From positions 1,334,396 to 1,398,395 of the forward strand of contig NZ_JAFJMJ010000003.1 of assembly GCF_017309385.1 (NCBI RefSeq): a stretch of DNA of 64,000 nt, in the 5' to 3' direction. The translations under genes were made by a program, and so were the position numbers. This document shows positions 43,261 to 51,947 of this stretch, in pieces; position 1 is the first letter of the stretch, and the number at the start of each line of letters is the position of its first letter. Origin of the DNA: Amycolatopsis sp. 195334CR (lineage in GTDB: Bacteria; Actinomycetota; Actinomycetes; Mycobacteriales; Pseudonocardiaceae). The notes beneath the pieces were generated by a model. The model was not told where the DNA came from. It ran no database searches and worked only from the letters and a program-made list of their open reading frames with translations.

Positions 43261-44211
43261 ATGACCAAATGGACCGAAGCGGACATCCCGGCTCAGGACG
43301 GCCGCACGGTGGTGATCACCGGCGCCAACTCCGGGCTCGGCCTGCGCAGCGCGGTGGTGCTCGCGGAGAAGGGCGCGCGGGTGCTGCTCGCCTGCCGGTC
43401 GCCGGAACGCGGTCAGCGCGCGCTCGGCGAAGTGGCCGAGGTCGCCACCGGCCCCGCCCCGGAGCTGGTCCGGCTGGACCTCGCGTCGCTGACCTCGGTG
43501 CGCGAAGCCGCCGAGGAGATCCGCAAGGCCACCGGTGATTCGGTCGACGTCCTGCTGAACAACGCCGGTCTGATGGCCCCGCCCAAGGGCCACACCATCG
43601 ACGGCTTCGAGACGCAGTTCGGCACCAACCACCTCGGGCACGCCGCGCTGACCTGGCTGCTGATGCCCGCGTTGCGCGCCGCCGAAGGGGTTTCGCGGGT
43701 GGTGACGGTGTCGAGCGTGGTCGCCGCCATCGGCCGGATCGATCTGGCCGACCCGAACTTCGAGACCCGCGGTTACCTGTCGTACCCGGCCTACGGGCAG
43801 TCGAAGCTGGCCAACCAGGTGTTCGCGCTGGAGCTGGACCGGCGGCTGCGCGCGGCGGGCGAGCCGGTGCTCAGCGTCGCCGCGCACCCCGGCTACACGC
43901 GCTCGGGACTCACCTCCGGCATGGCGAACGCACAGCGCAACGCGGCCCTGCGCGCGGTGGTCGGCGCGGGCGGCGCGCTCTCCGACCGCCTGCTCGCGCA
44001 GAACACCCGGATGGGCACCCTGCCGCAGCTGTACGCGGCCACCGCGCCCGAGGTCGAAGGCGGCGCGTACTACGGCCCCGACGGCTTCGCCGGGGTGCGT
44101 GGTTTCCCGACCCGCGTGCGCCCGCTCGGGCCCGCGCGGGACGAGCCGCTCGGCGCCGGGCTCTGGCAGCTCAGCGCGGAAATGACCGGGATCACGCCCG
44201 ACCCGGCTTGA
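43261..44211 (+). CDS. Short-chain dehydrogenase/reductase (retinol dehydrogenase-like)
   Basis: This 316-residue NAD(P)-dependent oxidoreductase has the cofactor motif TGANSGLGL with a following CRS that favours NADP, the NNAG motif (LLNNAGLMAPP) and the catalytic YPAYGQSK (Tyr and Lys), preceded by TVSSVV. The arrangement resembles retinol-dehydrogenase/protochlorophyllide-reductase-like SDRs. Its substrate is unknown. It lies between the TetR locus and lipA on the same strand as lipA. Confidence 0.9.
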   Translation: MTKWTEADIPAQDGRTVVITGANSGLGLRSAVVLAEKGARVLLACRSPERGQRALGEVAEVATGPAPELVRLDLASLTSVREAAEEIRKATGDSVDVLLNNAGLMAPPKGHTIDGFETQFGTNHLGHAALTWLLMPALRAAEGVSRVVTVSSVVAAIGRIDLADPNFETRGYLSYPAYGQSKLANQVFALELDRRLRAAGEPVLSVAAHPGYTRSGLTSGMANAQRNAALRAVVGAGGALSDRLLAQNTRMGTLPQLYAATAPEVEGGAYYGPDGFAGVRGFPTRVRPLGPARDEPLGAGLWQLSAEMTGITPDPA

Positions 44212-44247
44212 TCGGCGGCGGCCCGCCCCGGGCGTACGCTGGTCGGT

Positions 44248-45249
44248 GTGAGTGCTGCCCCGGAGGGTCGGAAGCTGTTGCGGCTTGAGGTTCGCAACAG
44301 TCAGACGCCGATCGAGAAGAAGCCGTCGTGGATCAAGACGCGGGCGCGGATGGGTCCGGAGTTCACCGAGTTGAAGGGCTTGGTGCGCCGGGAGGGTCTG
44401 CACACGGTCTGTGAAGAGGCCGGGTGTCCCAACATCTACGAGTGCTGGGAAGACCGCGAGGCCACGTTCCTGATCGGTGGGGATCAGTGCACGCGTCGCT
44501 GTGATTTCTGTCAGATCGACACCGGCCGTCCGGCGGAGTTGGATCGGAGCGAGCCGCGCAAGGTCGCCGAGTCGGTGCAGGCGATGGGTTTGCGCTACTC
44601 CACGGTGACCGGTGTCGCCCGTGACGACCTGCCCGATGGTGGTGCCTGGCTGTATGCCGAGACCGTGCGCCAGATCCACGCGTTGAACCCGGGGACCGGG
44701 GTGGAGTTGCTGATCCCGGACTTCAACGCCGACCCGGACCAGCTGGCCGAGGTGTTCGGGTCGCGTCCGGAGGTGCTGGCGCACAATGTGGAGACGGTGC
44801 CGCGGATTTTCAAGCGCATCCGTCCGGGTTTCCGTTACGCGCGTTCGCTGGAGGTCATCACCGCCGCCCGCGAGGCCGGTCTGGTGACCAAGTCGAACCT
44901 GATCCTGGGCATGGGCGAGACCCCGGACGAGGTCGCCCCGGCGATGCGGGATCTGGTCGAGGCCGGGTGCGAGATCCTGACGATCACCCAGTACCTGCGG
45001 CCCTCGCCCCGGCACCACCCGGTGGATCGCTGGGTCAAGCCGGAGGAGTTCGTCGAGCACTCGCAGGCCGCCGAGGCGATGGGCTTCGCCGGGGTCATGG
45101 CCGGACCGCTCGTCCGGTCCTCCTATCGAGCCGGCCGCCTCTACGCCCAGACCAAGGCCCACCGCGGCGAGGAACTGCCGGAAAACCTCGCTCACCTGGC
45201 CGCACAGGGTCCCGCCGCGCAGGAGGCGGCAAGCCTGTTGAACCGTTAG
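44248..45249 (+). CDS. lipA: Lipoyl synthase (radical SAM)
   Basis: This 333-residue radical-SAM enzyme inserts two sulfurs into octanoyl-E2 to complete lipoate. The auxiliary cluster cysteines are in [12 protein letters not shown] and the radical-SAM CxxxCxxC is CTRRCDFC. The conserved C-terminal serine, which ligates the auxiliary cluster, is in [14 protein letters not shown] start at 44248. Codon choice differs from its neighbours: 10 of the first 60 codons end in T, compared with 2 of the first 60 in the preceding SDR gene. In many actinobacteria lipA directly follows lipB; here three minus-strand or accessory genes intervene. Confidence 0.96.
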   Translation: MSAAPEGRKLLRLEVRNSQTPIEKKPSWIKTRARMGPEFTELKGLVRREGLHTVCEEAGCPNIYECWEDREATFLIGGDQCTRRCDFCQIDTGRPAELDRSEPRKVAESVQAMGLRYSTVTGVARDDLPDGGAWLYAETVRQIHALNPGTGVELLIPDFNADPDQLAEVFGSRPEVLAHNVETVPRIFKRIRPGFRYARSLEVITAAREAGLVTKSNLILGMGETPDEVAPAMRDLVEAGCEILTITQYLRPSPRHHPVDRWVKPEEFVEHSQAAEAMGFAGVMAGPLVRSSYRAGRLYAQTKAHRGEELPENLAHLAAQGPAAQEAASLLNR

Positions 45250-45372
45250 TAGTAGGGGCACGTACCACCAAAGTGGGTGAAATCCCCTGACCTAAGGTTG
45301 ACGACCGATGGTTAGGGTCGGCACTAGCCTGAACGGCGATTCGCCCGATTCACCGAACTGAGGGGACTTCAC

Positions 45373-46044
45373 GTGGCACTGGTGACCGACATTCTCGACT
45401 GGCTGCGGGCACTGCCGCCCGCGGGGGTGACCGCCGGGGCCGGCCTGCTGGTGTTCGGGGAGACGACCCTCGGGCTCGGCTTCATCGCGCCCGGTGAGTC
45501 CGGCCTGTTCATCCTCGGCACCACGGTGGACAACACCCCGAAGTTCCTGCTGATGTGGCTGGTCACCACGGTCTGCGCGATCGGCGGTGACTCGGTCGGG
45601 TACCTGATCGGCAAGAAGTTCGGGCCCCGGCTGCGGCAGACGAAACTGGTCAGGAAGTACGGCGCCGACGGCTGGGACAAGGCGTGCGACTTCTTGCGCC
45701 GCAAGGGTTCCTGGGCCGTGCTGATCGCCATCTTCCTGCCGGTGATGCGCACCCTGGTGCCGGCCGCGGCGGGCGCGTCCGGTCTGCCGTTCCGGAAGTT
45801 CCTGCCGCCGGTGGTCGTCGGCGCGACCGCGTGGTGCGCGCTGCACATCGGCATCGGCGCCGCCGCCGGTGAGGCCGCCGAGCAGCTGGAATCCGCGGTG
45901 GGCAAGGGCAGCTGGATCGTGCTGGCCCTGATCGCCGCCGCCTTCGTCGGCTTCGTGCTGTACAAGCGGAAGCGCGCCAAGGCCAAGGAAGCCGCGGCCG
46001 TGGAGACGGACCCCACCACCGAGTCCGAGCACGCCCAGCGCTGA
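45373..46044 (+). CDS. DedA family membrane protein
   Basis: This 223-residue integral membrane protein of the DedA/SNARE-associated family is now linked to flipping of undecaprenyl phosphate or phospholipids. It shows the family pattern GETTLGLGFIAPGES, GDSVGYLIGKKFG and FLPVMRTLVPAAAGASGLPFRKF, with the conserved Arg in the re-entrant region. About five hydrophobic segments occur, and the C-terminus is charged (YKRKRAKAKE). GTG start at 45373. The 123-base upstream gap contains a TTGACG box. A strong hairpin follows. Confidence 0.9.
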   Translation: MALVTDILDWLRALPPAGVTAGAGLLVFGETTLGLGFIAPGESGLFILGTTVDNTPKFLLMWLVTTVCAIGGDSVGYLIGKKFGPRLRQTKLVRKYGADGWDKACDFLRRKGSWAVLIAIFLPVMRTLVPAAAGASGLPFRKFLPPVVVGATAWCALHIGIGAAAGEAAEQLESAVGKGSWIVLALIAAAFVGFVLYKRKRAKAKEAAAVETDPTTESEHAQR

Positions 46045-46055
46045 TCGCTACGCCG

Positions 46056-46088
46056 AAGGTGCGCGAGTCCCCGGGACTCGCGCACCTT
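46056..46088 (+). terminator. Terminator hairpin after the DedA gene
   Basis: AAGGTGCGCGAGTCC (46056-46070) pairs exactly with GGACTCGCGCACCTT (46074-46088) around CCG. It starts 12 bases after the DedA stop and lacks a U-tract. Confidence 0.8.
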
Positions 46089-46219
46089 CCGCGTTTGCCG
46101 ATGAAACCCGGCTGGCTGAGTGTGGGCCTCGAACGGGTGGGCTGGGCGGGAGAGGGGTGCGGCGCCCTGACGGCGGTAGTTGGGTGGTTCCCAGCGAACC
46201 GAGGCCGTCTGGAGGCAGC

Positions 46220-47743
46220 ATGCGCGGAACGAGGACAGGGCTGGCGATATTGGCGCTCGCCACCGTCGCCACAGCGGGAGTGCCCGCGATCGCCCAGCAG
46301 GCGCCTGCCTGGGCGCCCTGTCCCCCCGGGTTCGGCAGCAAGCTCGAATGCGCCGAGATCTCCGTGCCCCAGGACTACGACGCCCCCGACGGACCCCAGA
46401 TCAAGATCGCCCTCTCCCGGCACAAGGCGACCAGTCCGAACAAGCGCGGCGTGCTGCTGCTCAACCCCGGCGGCCCCGGGTCGAGCGGGCGCGCGATGCC
46501 GCAGTCGGTCGGCGGGCTCGCCCCGCGCGGGGTGACCGACCACTACGACCTGATCGGCTTCGACCCCCGCGGCACCGGCGCCAGCACCCCGGTCTCCTGC
46601 GAGCTCACCGCCGAGCAGCAGGTCGGCACCAAGCTCATCCCCTACCCCGCGCCCGACGGCTCGATCACCGAGAACCTCGCGTACGCCGAGCAGGTGGCGA
46701 AGCAGTGCGCGAACAGCGCCGACATCCCGCACGTCACCACCGCCAACACCGCCCGCGACATGGACCGCATCCGCGCCGCGCTCGGTGAGGAGAAGATCTC
46801 CTACTTCGGCGGCAGCTACGGCTCCTACCTCGGCGCCGTCTTCACCACGCTCTTCCCGGACCGCAGCGACCGCGTGGTGCTCGACGCGGTGGTGGATCCG
46901 ACGGACGTGTGGCGCCGCGTCTGGCAGTTCTGGGGCCTGGCCAACGAGGAACGCTTCGAGGACTTCGCCGGCTGGGCCGCCGCCCGGCACGGCACCTACG
47001 AACTCGGCGAAACCCCGGAAGCGGTCCGCGAAACCTACTTCGCCCTGGTCGCCAAGCTCGACGCCACCCCGCTGACCACCAGCGGATCACCGTTGTCCGG
47101 CAACGACTTGCGTGCCGACACCCGCGGTGCGCTGTACGGCGACGAGAGCTTCCCGTCACTGGCGAGGCTGTGGCAGGCGGCCAAGCTCGGCGATCCGGCG
47201 AAGGCCGCTGAGGCCCGCCAGATGCCCGACGAGTCGCAGTCCTTCCCCGCCACGCTCTGGTCGATCGCCTGCAACGAGTCGGACTGGCCGCGCGAGCCGA
47301 AGCTGTACCAGCGCGAGGTCGACCGCGACCGCAAGCTCTACCCGATCACCGGCGGCATGCCGTCGAACGTCTGGCCGTGTGCTTTCTGGCCGCACCAGCC
47401 GGAGCAGCCGGTCGAGGTCGCCGACCGCGGCCAGCCGACCGTGCTGCTCCTGCAGAACCTGCGCGACCCGGCGACCCCGCTGCCCGGCGCGCTGGCCATG
47501 CGCAAGTCCCTCGGCGACCGCGCCCGCCTCGTCCTCGCCGACCAGGGCGGCCACGGCACCTACCTGACCACGCAGAACGCGTGTGGTTCCAACGCCGCCA
47601 CCTCGTTCCTGGTGCACGGCACGCTGCCCGAGAAGGACGTGTTCTGCGGCCCGGAGACCGCGGTCCCGGACGCCAGGGTGGCGTCCGGCCCGCAACGCGA
47701 CGAACTGGTCCGCGACCTCCGCAGTGGTCAGTTCCCGTTCTGA
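46220..47743 (+). CDS. Secreted alpha/beta hydrolase (tripeptidyl aminopeptidase-like)
   Basis: This 507-residue exported hydrolase has a signal peptide (MRGTRTGLAILALATVATAG, cleavage near AQQ) and an alpha/beta fold. The nucleophile elbow is GGSYGSYLG, the oxyanion region LLLNPGGPGSSG, and the C-terminal TAP-like domain supplies the catalytic His in GGHGTYL. The family cleaves N-terminal tripeptides or acts as an esterase outside the cell. The ATG at 46220 follows GGAGG at 46211-46215. The 3' end overlaps the convergent acyl-CoA dehydrogenase gene by 16 bases. Confidence 0.88.
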   Translation: MRGTRTGLAILALATVATAGVPAIAQQAPAWAPCPPGFGSKLECAEISVPQDYDAPDGPQIKIALSRHKATSPNKRGVLLLNPGGPGSSGRAMPQSVGGLAPRGVTDHYDLIGFDPRGTGASTPVSCELTAEQQVGTKLIPYPAPDGSITENLAYAEQVAKQCANSADIPHVTTANTARDMDRIRAALGEEKISYFGGSYGSYLGAVFTTLFPDRSDRVVLDAVVDPTDVWRRVWQFWGLANEERFEDFAGWAAARHGTYELGETPEAVRETYFALVAKLDATPLTTSGSPLSGNDLRADTRGALYGDESFPSLARLWQAAKLGDPAKAAEARQMPDESQSFPATLWSIACNESDWPREPKLYQREVDRDRKLYPITGGMPSNVWPCAFWPHQPEQPVEVADRGQPTVLLLQNLRDPATPLPGALAMRKSLGDRARLVLADQGGHGTYLTTQNACGSNAATSFLVHGTLPEKDVFCGPETAVPDARVASGPQRDELVRDLRSGQFPF

Positions 47744-49674
47744 GTGGTTTTCGGCAGGTAGCGGCGGTGCACGTTCTCCTTGCTGGACGCGCCCGCCTGC
47801 CAGTCGGTGATCCACGGGCCGGTGCCCTCGCTCGCGTCGAGCACGCCTTGCTCGAGCCAGGTGTACCGGCCCTTCAGCGTGCGCCCGGCGATCTTGTGGT
47901 CGACATCGTCGGTGTTGTCCCACAAAGCGCCGAACAACGCCTCGACCCGCAGCCGGGACTGGCGGCAGAAGGCGTCGGCGAGTTCGTAGGCCGCTTCGCC
48001 CTCTTCGCGGTTGATCCCGCGCTGCATCTCCGCGCGCACGCACGCCGCCGACATCGCGAACAGCTCGGCGCCGATGTCGACGATCCGCCCGAGGAAGCCC
48101 TGCCGCTTCTCCAGCCCGGCCTGCCAGCGCGCCATGCCGTAGAACGTCGACCGCGCGAGCTTGCGCGCGGTCCGCTCGACGTAGCGCAGGTGCCCGGCCA
48201 GCGCGCCGAACTCGGCGTACGAGGTCGGCACCTGGCCCTTGCCCGCGACCAGTTTCGGCAGCCACTTCGCGTAGAACCCGCTCGCCTTCGCGGCGGCCTT
48301 CGCCTTGGCCTTCAGCTCGGCGTCCGGGTCGGCGAGATCACCCGCCGCGGTGAGGTGCGAGTCGACCGCCTCCCGGGCGATCAGCAGGCGCATGATCTCC
48401 GAGGAACCCTCGAAGATCCGGTTGATCCGCAGGTCGCGGACCAACTGCTCGACCGGCACCGCCCGCTCCCCGCGCGCGGCCAGCGACTCGGCCGTCTCGT
48501 ACCCGCGACCACCGCGGATCTGCATCAGCTCGTCCGCGATCAGGCACGACACCTCGCTGGCCCACAGCTTCGCCAGCGCGGCCTCGATCCGGATGTCGTT
48601 GCGGCCCTCGTCGCTCATGTGGCCGGACAGGTCGAGCACCGCCTCCAGCGCGTACGAGGTCGCCGCGATGTAGGAGATCTTGTTCTCCACCGCGCCGTGC
48701 TGACCGACCGGCTTGCCCCACTGGACCCGCTCGCCCGACCACTCGCGCGCGATCTTCAGGCACCACTTCGCCGCACCGGCGCACATCGCCGGAATGGACA
48801 ACCGCCCGGTGTTCAGCGTGGTCAGCGCGATCTTGAGCCCGTCGCCCTCGCGGCCGACCACGTTCTCCTTCGGCACGCGCACCTTGTGGAACCGGGTCAC
48901 GCCGTTCTCGATGCCGCGCAGGCCCATGAACGCGTTGCGGTGCTCGACGGTGATCCCCGGCGAATCCGCCTCGACGATGAACGCGGTGACCCCGCCGCGA
49001 TGGCCCTCGCTCTTGGGCACGCGGGCCATCACCACGACGAGTTCGGCGACCACGCCGTTGGTGGTCCACAGCTTCACGCCGTCGAGTTCGTACGCCTCGC
49101 CGCCGTCGACCGGGACCGCCGCGGTGGCCAGGCGCGCCGGGTCCGAGCCGACGTCGGGCTCGGTGAGCAGGAAGGCGGTGACCGCGCCCTTCGCGCACCG
49201 GGGCAGGAAGCGCTGCTTCTGCTCGTCGGTCCCGGCCAGCTTGAGCGGTTCGGGCACGCCGATGGACTGGTGCGCGGACAGCAGCGCACCGATCGTCGGG
49301 TGCACCGAGGCGGCCATCATCAGCGCGCGGTTGTAGGCGAACTGGGTCAGCCCGAGCCCGCCGTAGGCCTCGGGGATCTTGATGCCGAAGCAGCCCAGCT
49401 CGGCGAAGCCCTTGACGAACTCGTCCGGGATGCGGGACTCGCGCTCGATGACCGTGCCGTCGAGGGTCTCGCAGTAGGCGCGGAGCTGGGTGAGGAACCG
49501 GTCCGCCTTGGCCTCGTCCTCGGCCGAAGGCAGCGGGTGCGGGTGCACCAGGTCGAGGCGGAACCGGCCGAGGAACAGCTCCTTGGCGAAGGAGGGTTTC
49601 TGCCAGCCGCTCTCCCTCGCCTCCTCGGCCACCGCGCGGGCTTCCTTCTCCGTCACCTTCGGTTGGTCGGCCAC
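47728..49674 (-). CDS. Acyl-CoA dehydrogenase (very-long-chain type)
   Basis: This 648-residue FAD enzyme starts beta-oxidation of fatty acyl-CoA. The FAD-binding FLLTEPDVGSDPA and WTTNG segments, the RIEAALAKL helix and the catalytic Glu in IFEGSSEIMRLLIA are visible. At nearly 650 residues, with an N-terminal extension and a C-terminal helical domain, it resembles the VLCAD/ACAD9 group rather than the 380-residue short enzymes. The GTG at 49674 follows GGGGAGG. A 3' overlap of 16 bases with the hydrolase gene may cause antisense interference. Divergent from the patatin gene. Confidence 0.92.
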   Translation of the reverse strand: MADQPKVTEKEARAVAEEARESGWQKPSFAKELFLGRFRLDLVHPHPLPSAEDEAKADRFLTQLRAYCETLDGTVIERESRIPDEFVKGFAELGCFGIKIPEAYGGLGLTQFAYNRALMMAASVHPTIGALLSAHQSIGVPEPLKLAGTDEQKQRFLPRCAKGAVTAFLLTEPDVGSDPARLATAAVPVDGGEAYELDGVKLWTTNGVVAELVVVMARVPKSEGHRGGVTAFIVEADSPGITVEHRNAFMGLRGIENGVTRFHKVRVPKENVVGREGDGLKIALTTLNTGRLSIPAMCAGAAKWCLKIAREWSGERVQWGKPVGQHGAVENKISYIAATSYALEAVLDLSGHMSDEGRNDIRIEAALAKLWASEVSCLIADELMQIRGGRGYETAESLAARGERAVPVEQLVRDLRINRIFEGSSEIMRLLIAREAVDSHLTAAGDLADPDAELKAKAKAAAKASGFYAKWLPKLVAGKGQVPTSYAEFGALAGHLRYVERTARKLARSTFYGMARWQAGLEKRQGFLGRIVDIGAELFAMSAACVRAEMQRGINREEGEAAYELADAFCRQSRLRVEALFGALWDNTDDVDHKIAGRTLKGRYTWLEQGVLDASEGTGPWITDWQAGASSKENVHRRYLPKTTQNGN

Positions 49675-49817
49675 GACAGCCTCCCCTTCCTCGAATCGAC
49701 GAGTCCCGTCAAGTCACATCCGGAAACTGTGACCAGTGTTACCCATCAGTAGTGAAAGGGAAACCGGCAGGCGGGCTACGTTACTGAAGAGTTCGACCAG
49801 ATCAGGAGGTACGGCGG

Positions 49818-50687
49818 ATGACCATGGCGGAGCTCCCCCGCCCGCTCGCGTTCGTGCTCGGGGGCGGCGGCAGCCTGGGCGCGATGCAGGTCGGCATGCT
49901 GCGGGCGGTCACCGAAGCGGGGTACCGGCCCGACCTGGTGGTGGGCACCTCGGTCGGTTCGCTCAACAGCGCGGTGCTCGCGCTCAAGGGCGACGACCAG
50001 GCCGAACGCCTGGAGCGCATCTGGACCAGGATGACCCGGCACGAGGCCTTCCCCGGCGGGGTGTTCAGCCAGGTCCGGACGCTGCGGCACAGCGGGACCA
50101 ACCTCTTCCCGAACACCGGGCTGGCCGCGATCGTCGACGAGTACCTCGGCGAGGGCACCACCTTCGAGGACCTGGCGCTGCCGCTGGGCGTGGTGACCAC
50201 GGACGTGGAGACGGCCGAGCCGCGGCTCATCCGCTCGGGCGAGCTGCGGCCCGCCCTGCTGGCCAGCTGCGCCATCCCGGGCATCTACCCGCCGGTCGAG
50301 CACGAGGGCAGGCTGCTCTACGACGGCGGGCTGGTGGCCAACGTGCCGATGCGCCAGGCGATCTCGATGGGCGCGAAGTCGCTGGTGGTGCTCGACTGCG
50401 CGTTCCCAGGCCAGCTGCCCGCCCGGCCGCAGACGCTGGCCGAGGTGGTGATGTTCACCGCGATGATCAGCATGCGGAACCAGGCGGTGCTGGAGGCGCC
50501 GCTGGCCGCGGCCGAGGTGCCGGTGGTCTACCTGCCCGGCCCGCCACCCGTGCGGGTGAGCCCGCTCGACTTCCGGCGGACCGGTGAATTCACCGCACTC
50601 GCGTACGAATCGGCCAAAAAGCACCTCGACGGCCTTTCCGTGAATGGTCCAGGGCTTTACGGTGTGCCCGGCCTCGCCACGCCGTGA
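49818..50687 (+). CDS. Patatin-like phospholipase
   Basis: This 289-residue serine hydrolase of the patatin/RssA type has the oxyanion hole GGGGSLG, nucleophile motif GTSVG and the catalytic Asp in YDGGLVANVP, so the Ser-Asp dyad is intact. Substrates are probably phospholipids or other acyl esters. The ATG at 49818 is preceded by AGGAGG at 49804-49809. It diverges from the acyl-CoA dehydrogenase gene, suggesting release and oxidation of fatty acids may be coordinated, though this is inference. Confidence 0.9.
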   Translation: MTMAELPRPLAFVLGGGGSLGAMQVGMLRAVTEAGYRPDLVVGTSVGSLNSAVLALKGDDQAERLERIWTRMTRHEAFPGGVFSQVRTLRHSGTNLFPNTGLAAIVDEYLGEGTTFEDLALPLGVVTTDVETAEPRLIRSGELRPALLASCAIPGIYPPVEHEGRLLYDGGLVANVPMRQAISMGAKSLVVLDCAFPGQLPARPQTLAEVVMFTAMISMRNQAVLEAPLAAAEVPVVYLPGPPPVRVSPLDFRRTGEFTALAYESAKKHLDGLSVNGPGLYGVPGLATP

Positions 50688-50753
50688 CCGCGTTCTCCGG
50701 TACTTTTGACAGCAAGGGAAATCCACTGCGTCAATTCTTAAAAAAGAGATCAC

Positions 50754-51947
50754 ATGCCACCCAAGAAGTCTTTACTCTTGCTGCCGCTGGCCGCGGTGCT
50801 GCTGCTTTCCGCGTGCTCGGCCGGTGATTCCGGCGGGACCACCGGCGGGGCCGCCGAACCGGCACCGGGGCAGCCGGTCGTGCGCATCGAACCGGCGGGC
50901 GGGCACGACCTCAGCCCGGTCACGCCGATCACCGTGCACACCGAGAACGCGGGGCTGACCGAGGTGACCGTGGCCAACACCGCGCGGGGGACGCAGGTGA
51001 AGGGCACGCTCGCGCCGGACCACCGCAGCTGGACCTCGGCCGAACCGCTGGGTTACGGCGCCGGCTACACGATCACCGCGAAAGCCGTTGACCAGCAAGG
51101 GAAACCGGTCGAGCAGCGGGCGGAGATCAGCACCCTGACGCCGAAGCAGCAGGCCGAGCCGAACCTGATCCCGGCGCCCGGCGCGGTGGCGCAGGGCGGG
51201 ATCGGGGTCGGGCAGCCGATCGTGTTCCAGTTCAGCCAGCCGGTCAAGGGCGACGCCGCGAAGGCGACCGTGGAGAAGTCGCTTTCGGTGGTCTCGGAAC
51301 CGGCTCAGGAGGGCGGCTGGTACTGGATCGACGACAACAACGTGCACTACCGGCCCAAGGAGTACTGGCAGCCGGGCACCACGCTGAAAGTGGCGGCGAA
51401 GGTGTACGGCGTCGATTTCGGCGGCGGGGTCTACGGCGCCCAGGACCGCGAGGAAACCTACCGGGTGCACGATTCCTGGGTGGCCAAGGCGGACGGCGGC
51501 ACCGAGCAGATGCAGATATTCCACAGTGGAGCGCTGGTGAAGACCATGCCGATCTCGATGGGCAAGGACGCCACCCCGACCCACCTCGGCGCGCACGTGA
51601 TCTCGGAGAAGCACGAGAGCTACACGATGGACTCGTGCACCTACGGCGTCTGCCAGGGCTCCCCCGGTTACTACCGGACGCAGGAGAAGTGGTCGCTCCG
51701 CATCTCGAACGACGGTGAGTTCGTGCACGAGAACCCGAACAGCGTCGGCCAGCAGGGCAGCTCGAACGTCTCGCACGGCTGCATCAACCTCAACGCCGAG
51801 AACGCCAAGTGGTTCTTCGACAACCTGGGCCTCGGCGACGTGGTCGAGGTGACGAACTCAGGCGGCCCGCAACTCCCCGTGTGGGACCTCTACGGCGACT
51901 GGGCCGTGCCGTGGGACCAGTGGGTGGCGGGCAGCGCGCTCCACTAG
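50754..51947 (+). CDS. L,D-transpeptidase lipoprotein (Ldt/YkuD)
   Basis: This 397-residue lipoprotein makes 3-3 cross-links in peptidoglycan. The signal peptide has lipobox LSAC with Cys21. Two immunoglobulin-like domains follow (about residues 40-130 and 135-240), then the YkuD catalytic domain with HGAHV-type HLGAHVI and the active-site SHGCINL (Cys343). This is the domain plan of LdtMt2. Codon 7 (50772-50774) is TTA, very rare here. The AT-rich 5' flank contains TTGACA at 50706 and an A-run. The stop shares CTAG (51944-51947) with the convergent LtrA gene. Confidence 0.93.
   Translation: MPPKKSLLLLPLAAVLLLSACSAGDSGGTTGGAAEPAPGQPVVRIEPAGGHDLSPVTPITVHTENAGLTEVTVANTARGTQVKGTLAPDHRSWTSAEPLGYGAGYTITAKAVDQQGKPVEQRAEISTLTPKQQAEPNLIPAPGAVAQGGIGVGQPIVFQFSQPVKGDAAKATVEKSLSVVSEPAQEGGWYWIDDNNVHYRPKEYWQPGTTLKVAAKVYGVDFGGGVYGAQDREETYRVHDSWVAKADGGTEQMQIFHSGALVKTMPISMGKDATPTHLGAHVISEKHESYTMDSCTYGVCQGSPGYYRTQEKWSLRISNDGEFVHENPNSVGQQGSSNVSHGCINLNAENAKWFFDNLGLGDVVEVTNSGGPQLPVWDLYGDWAVPWDQWVAGSALH

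Noticed and set aside
42742..45261. Minus-strand frame of 839 codons over the SDR and lipA genes
   Set aside because: It is antisense to two well-recognised enzymes and lacks any domain.
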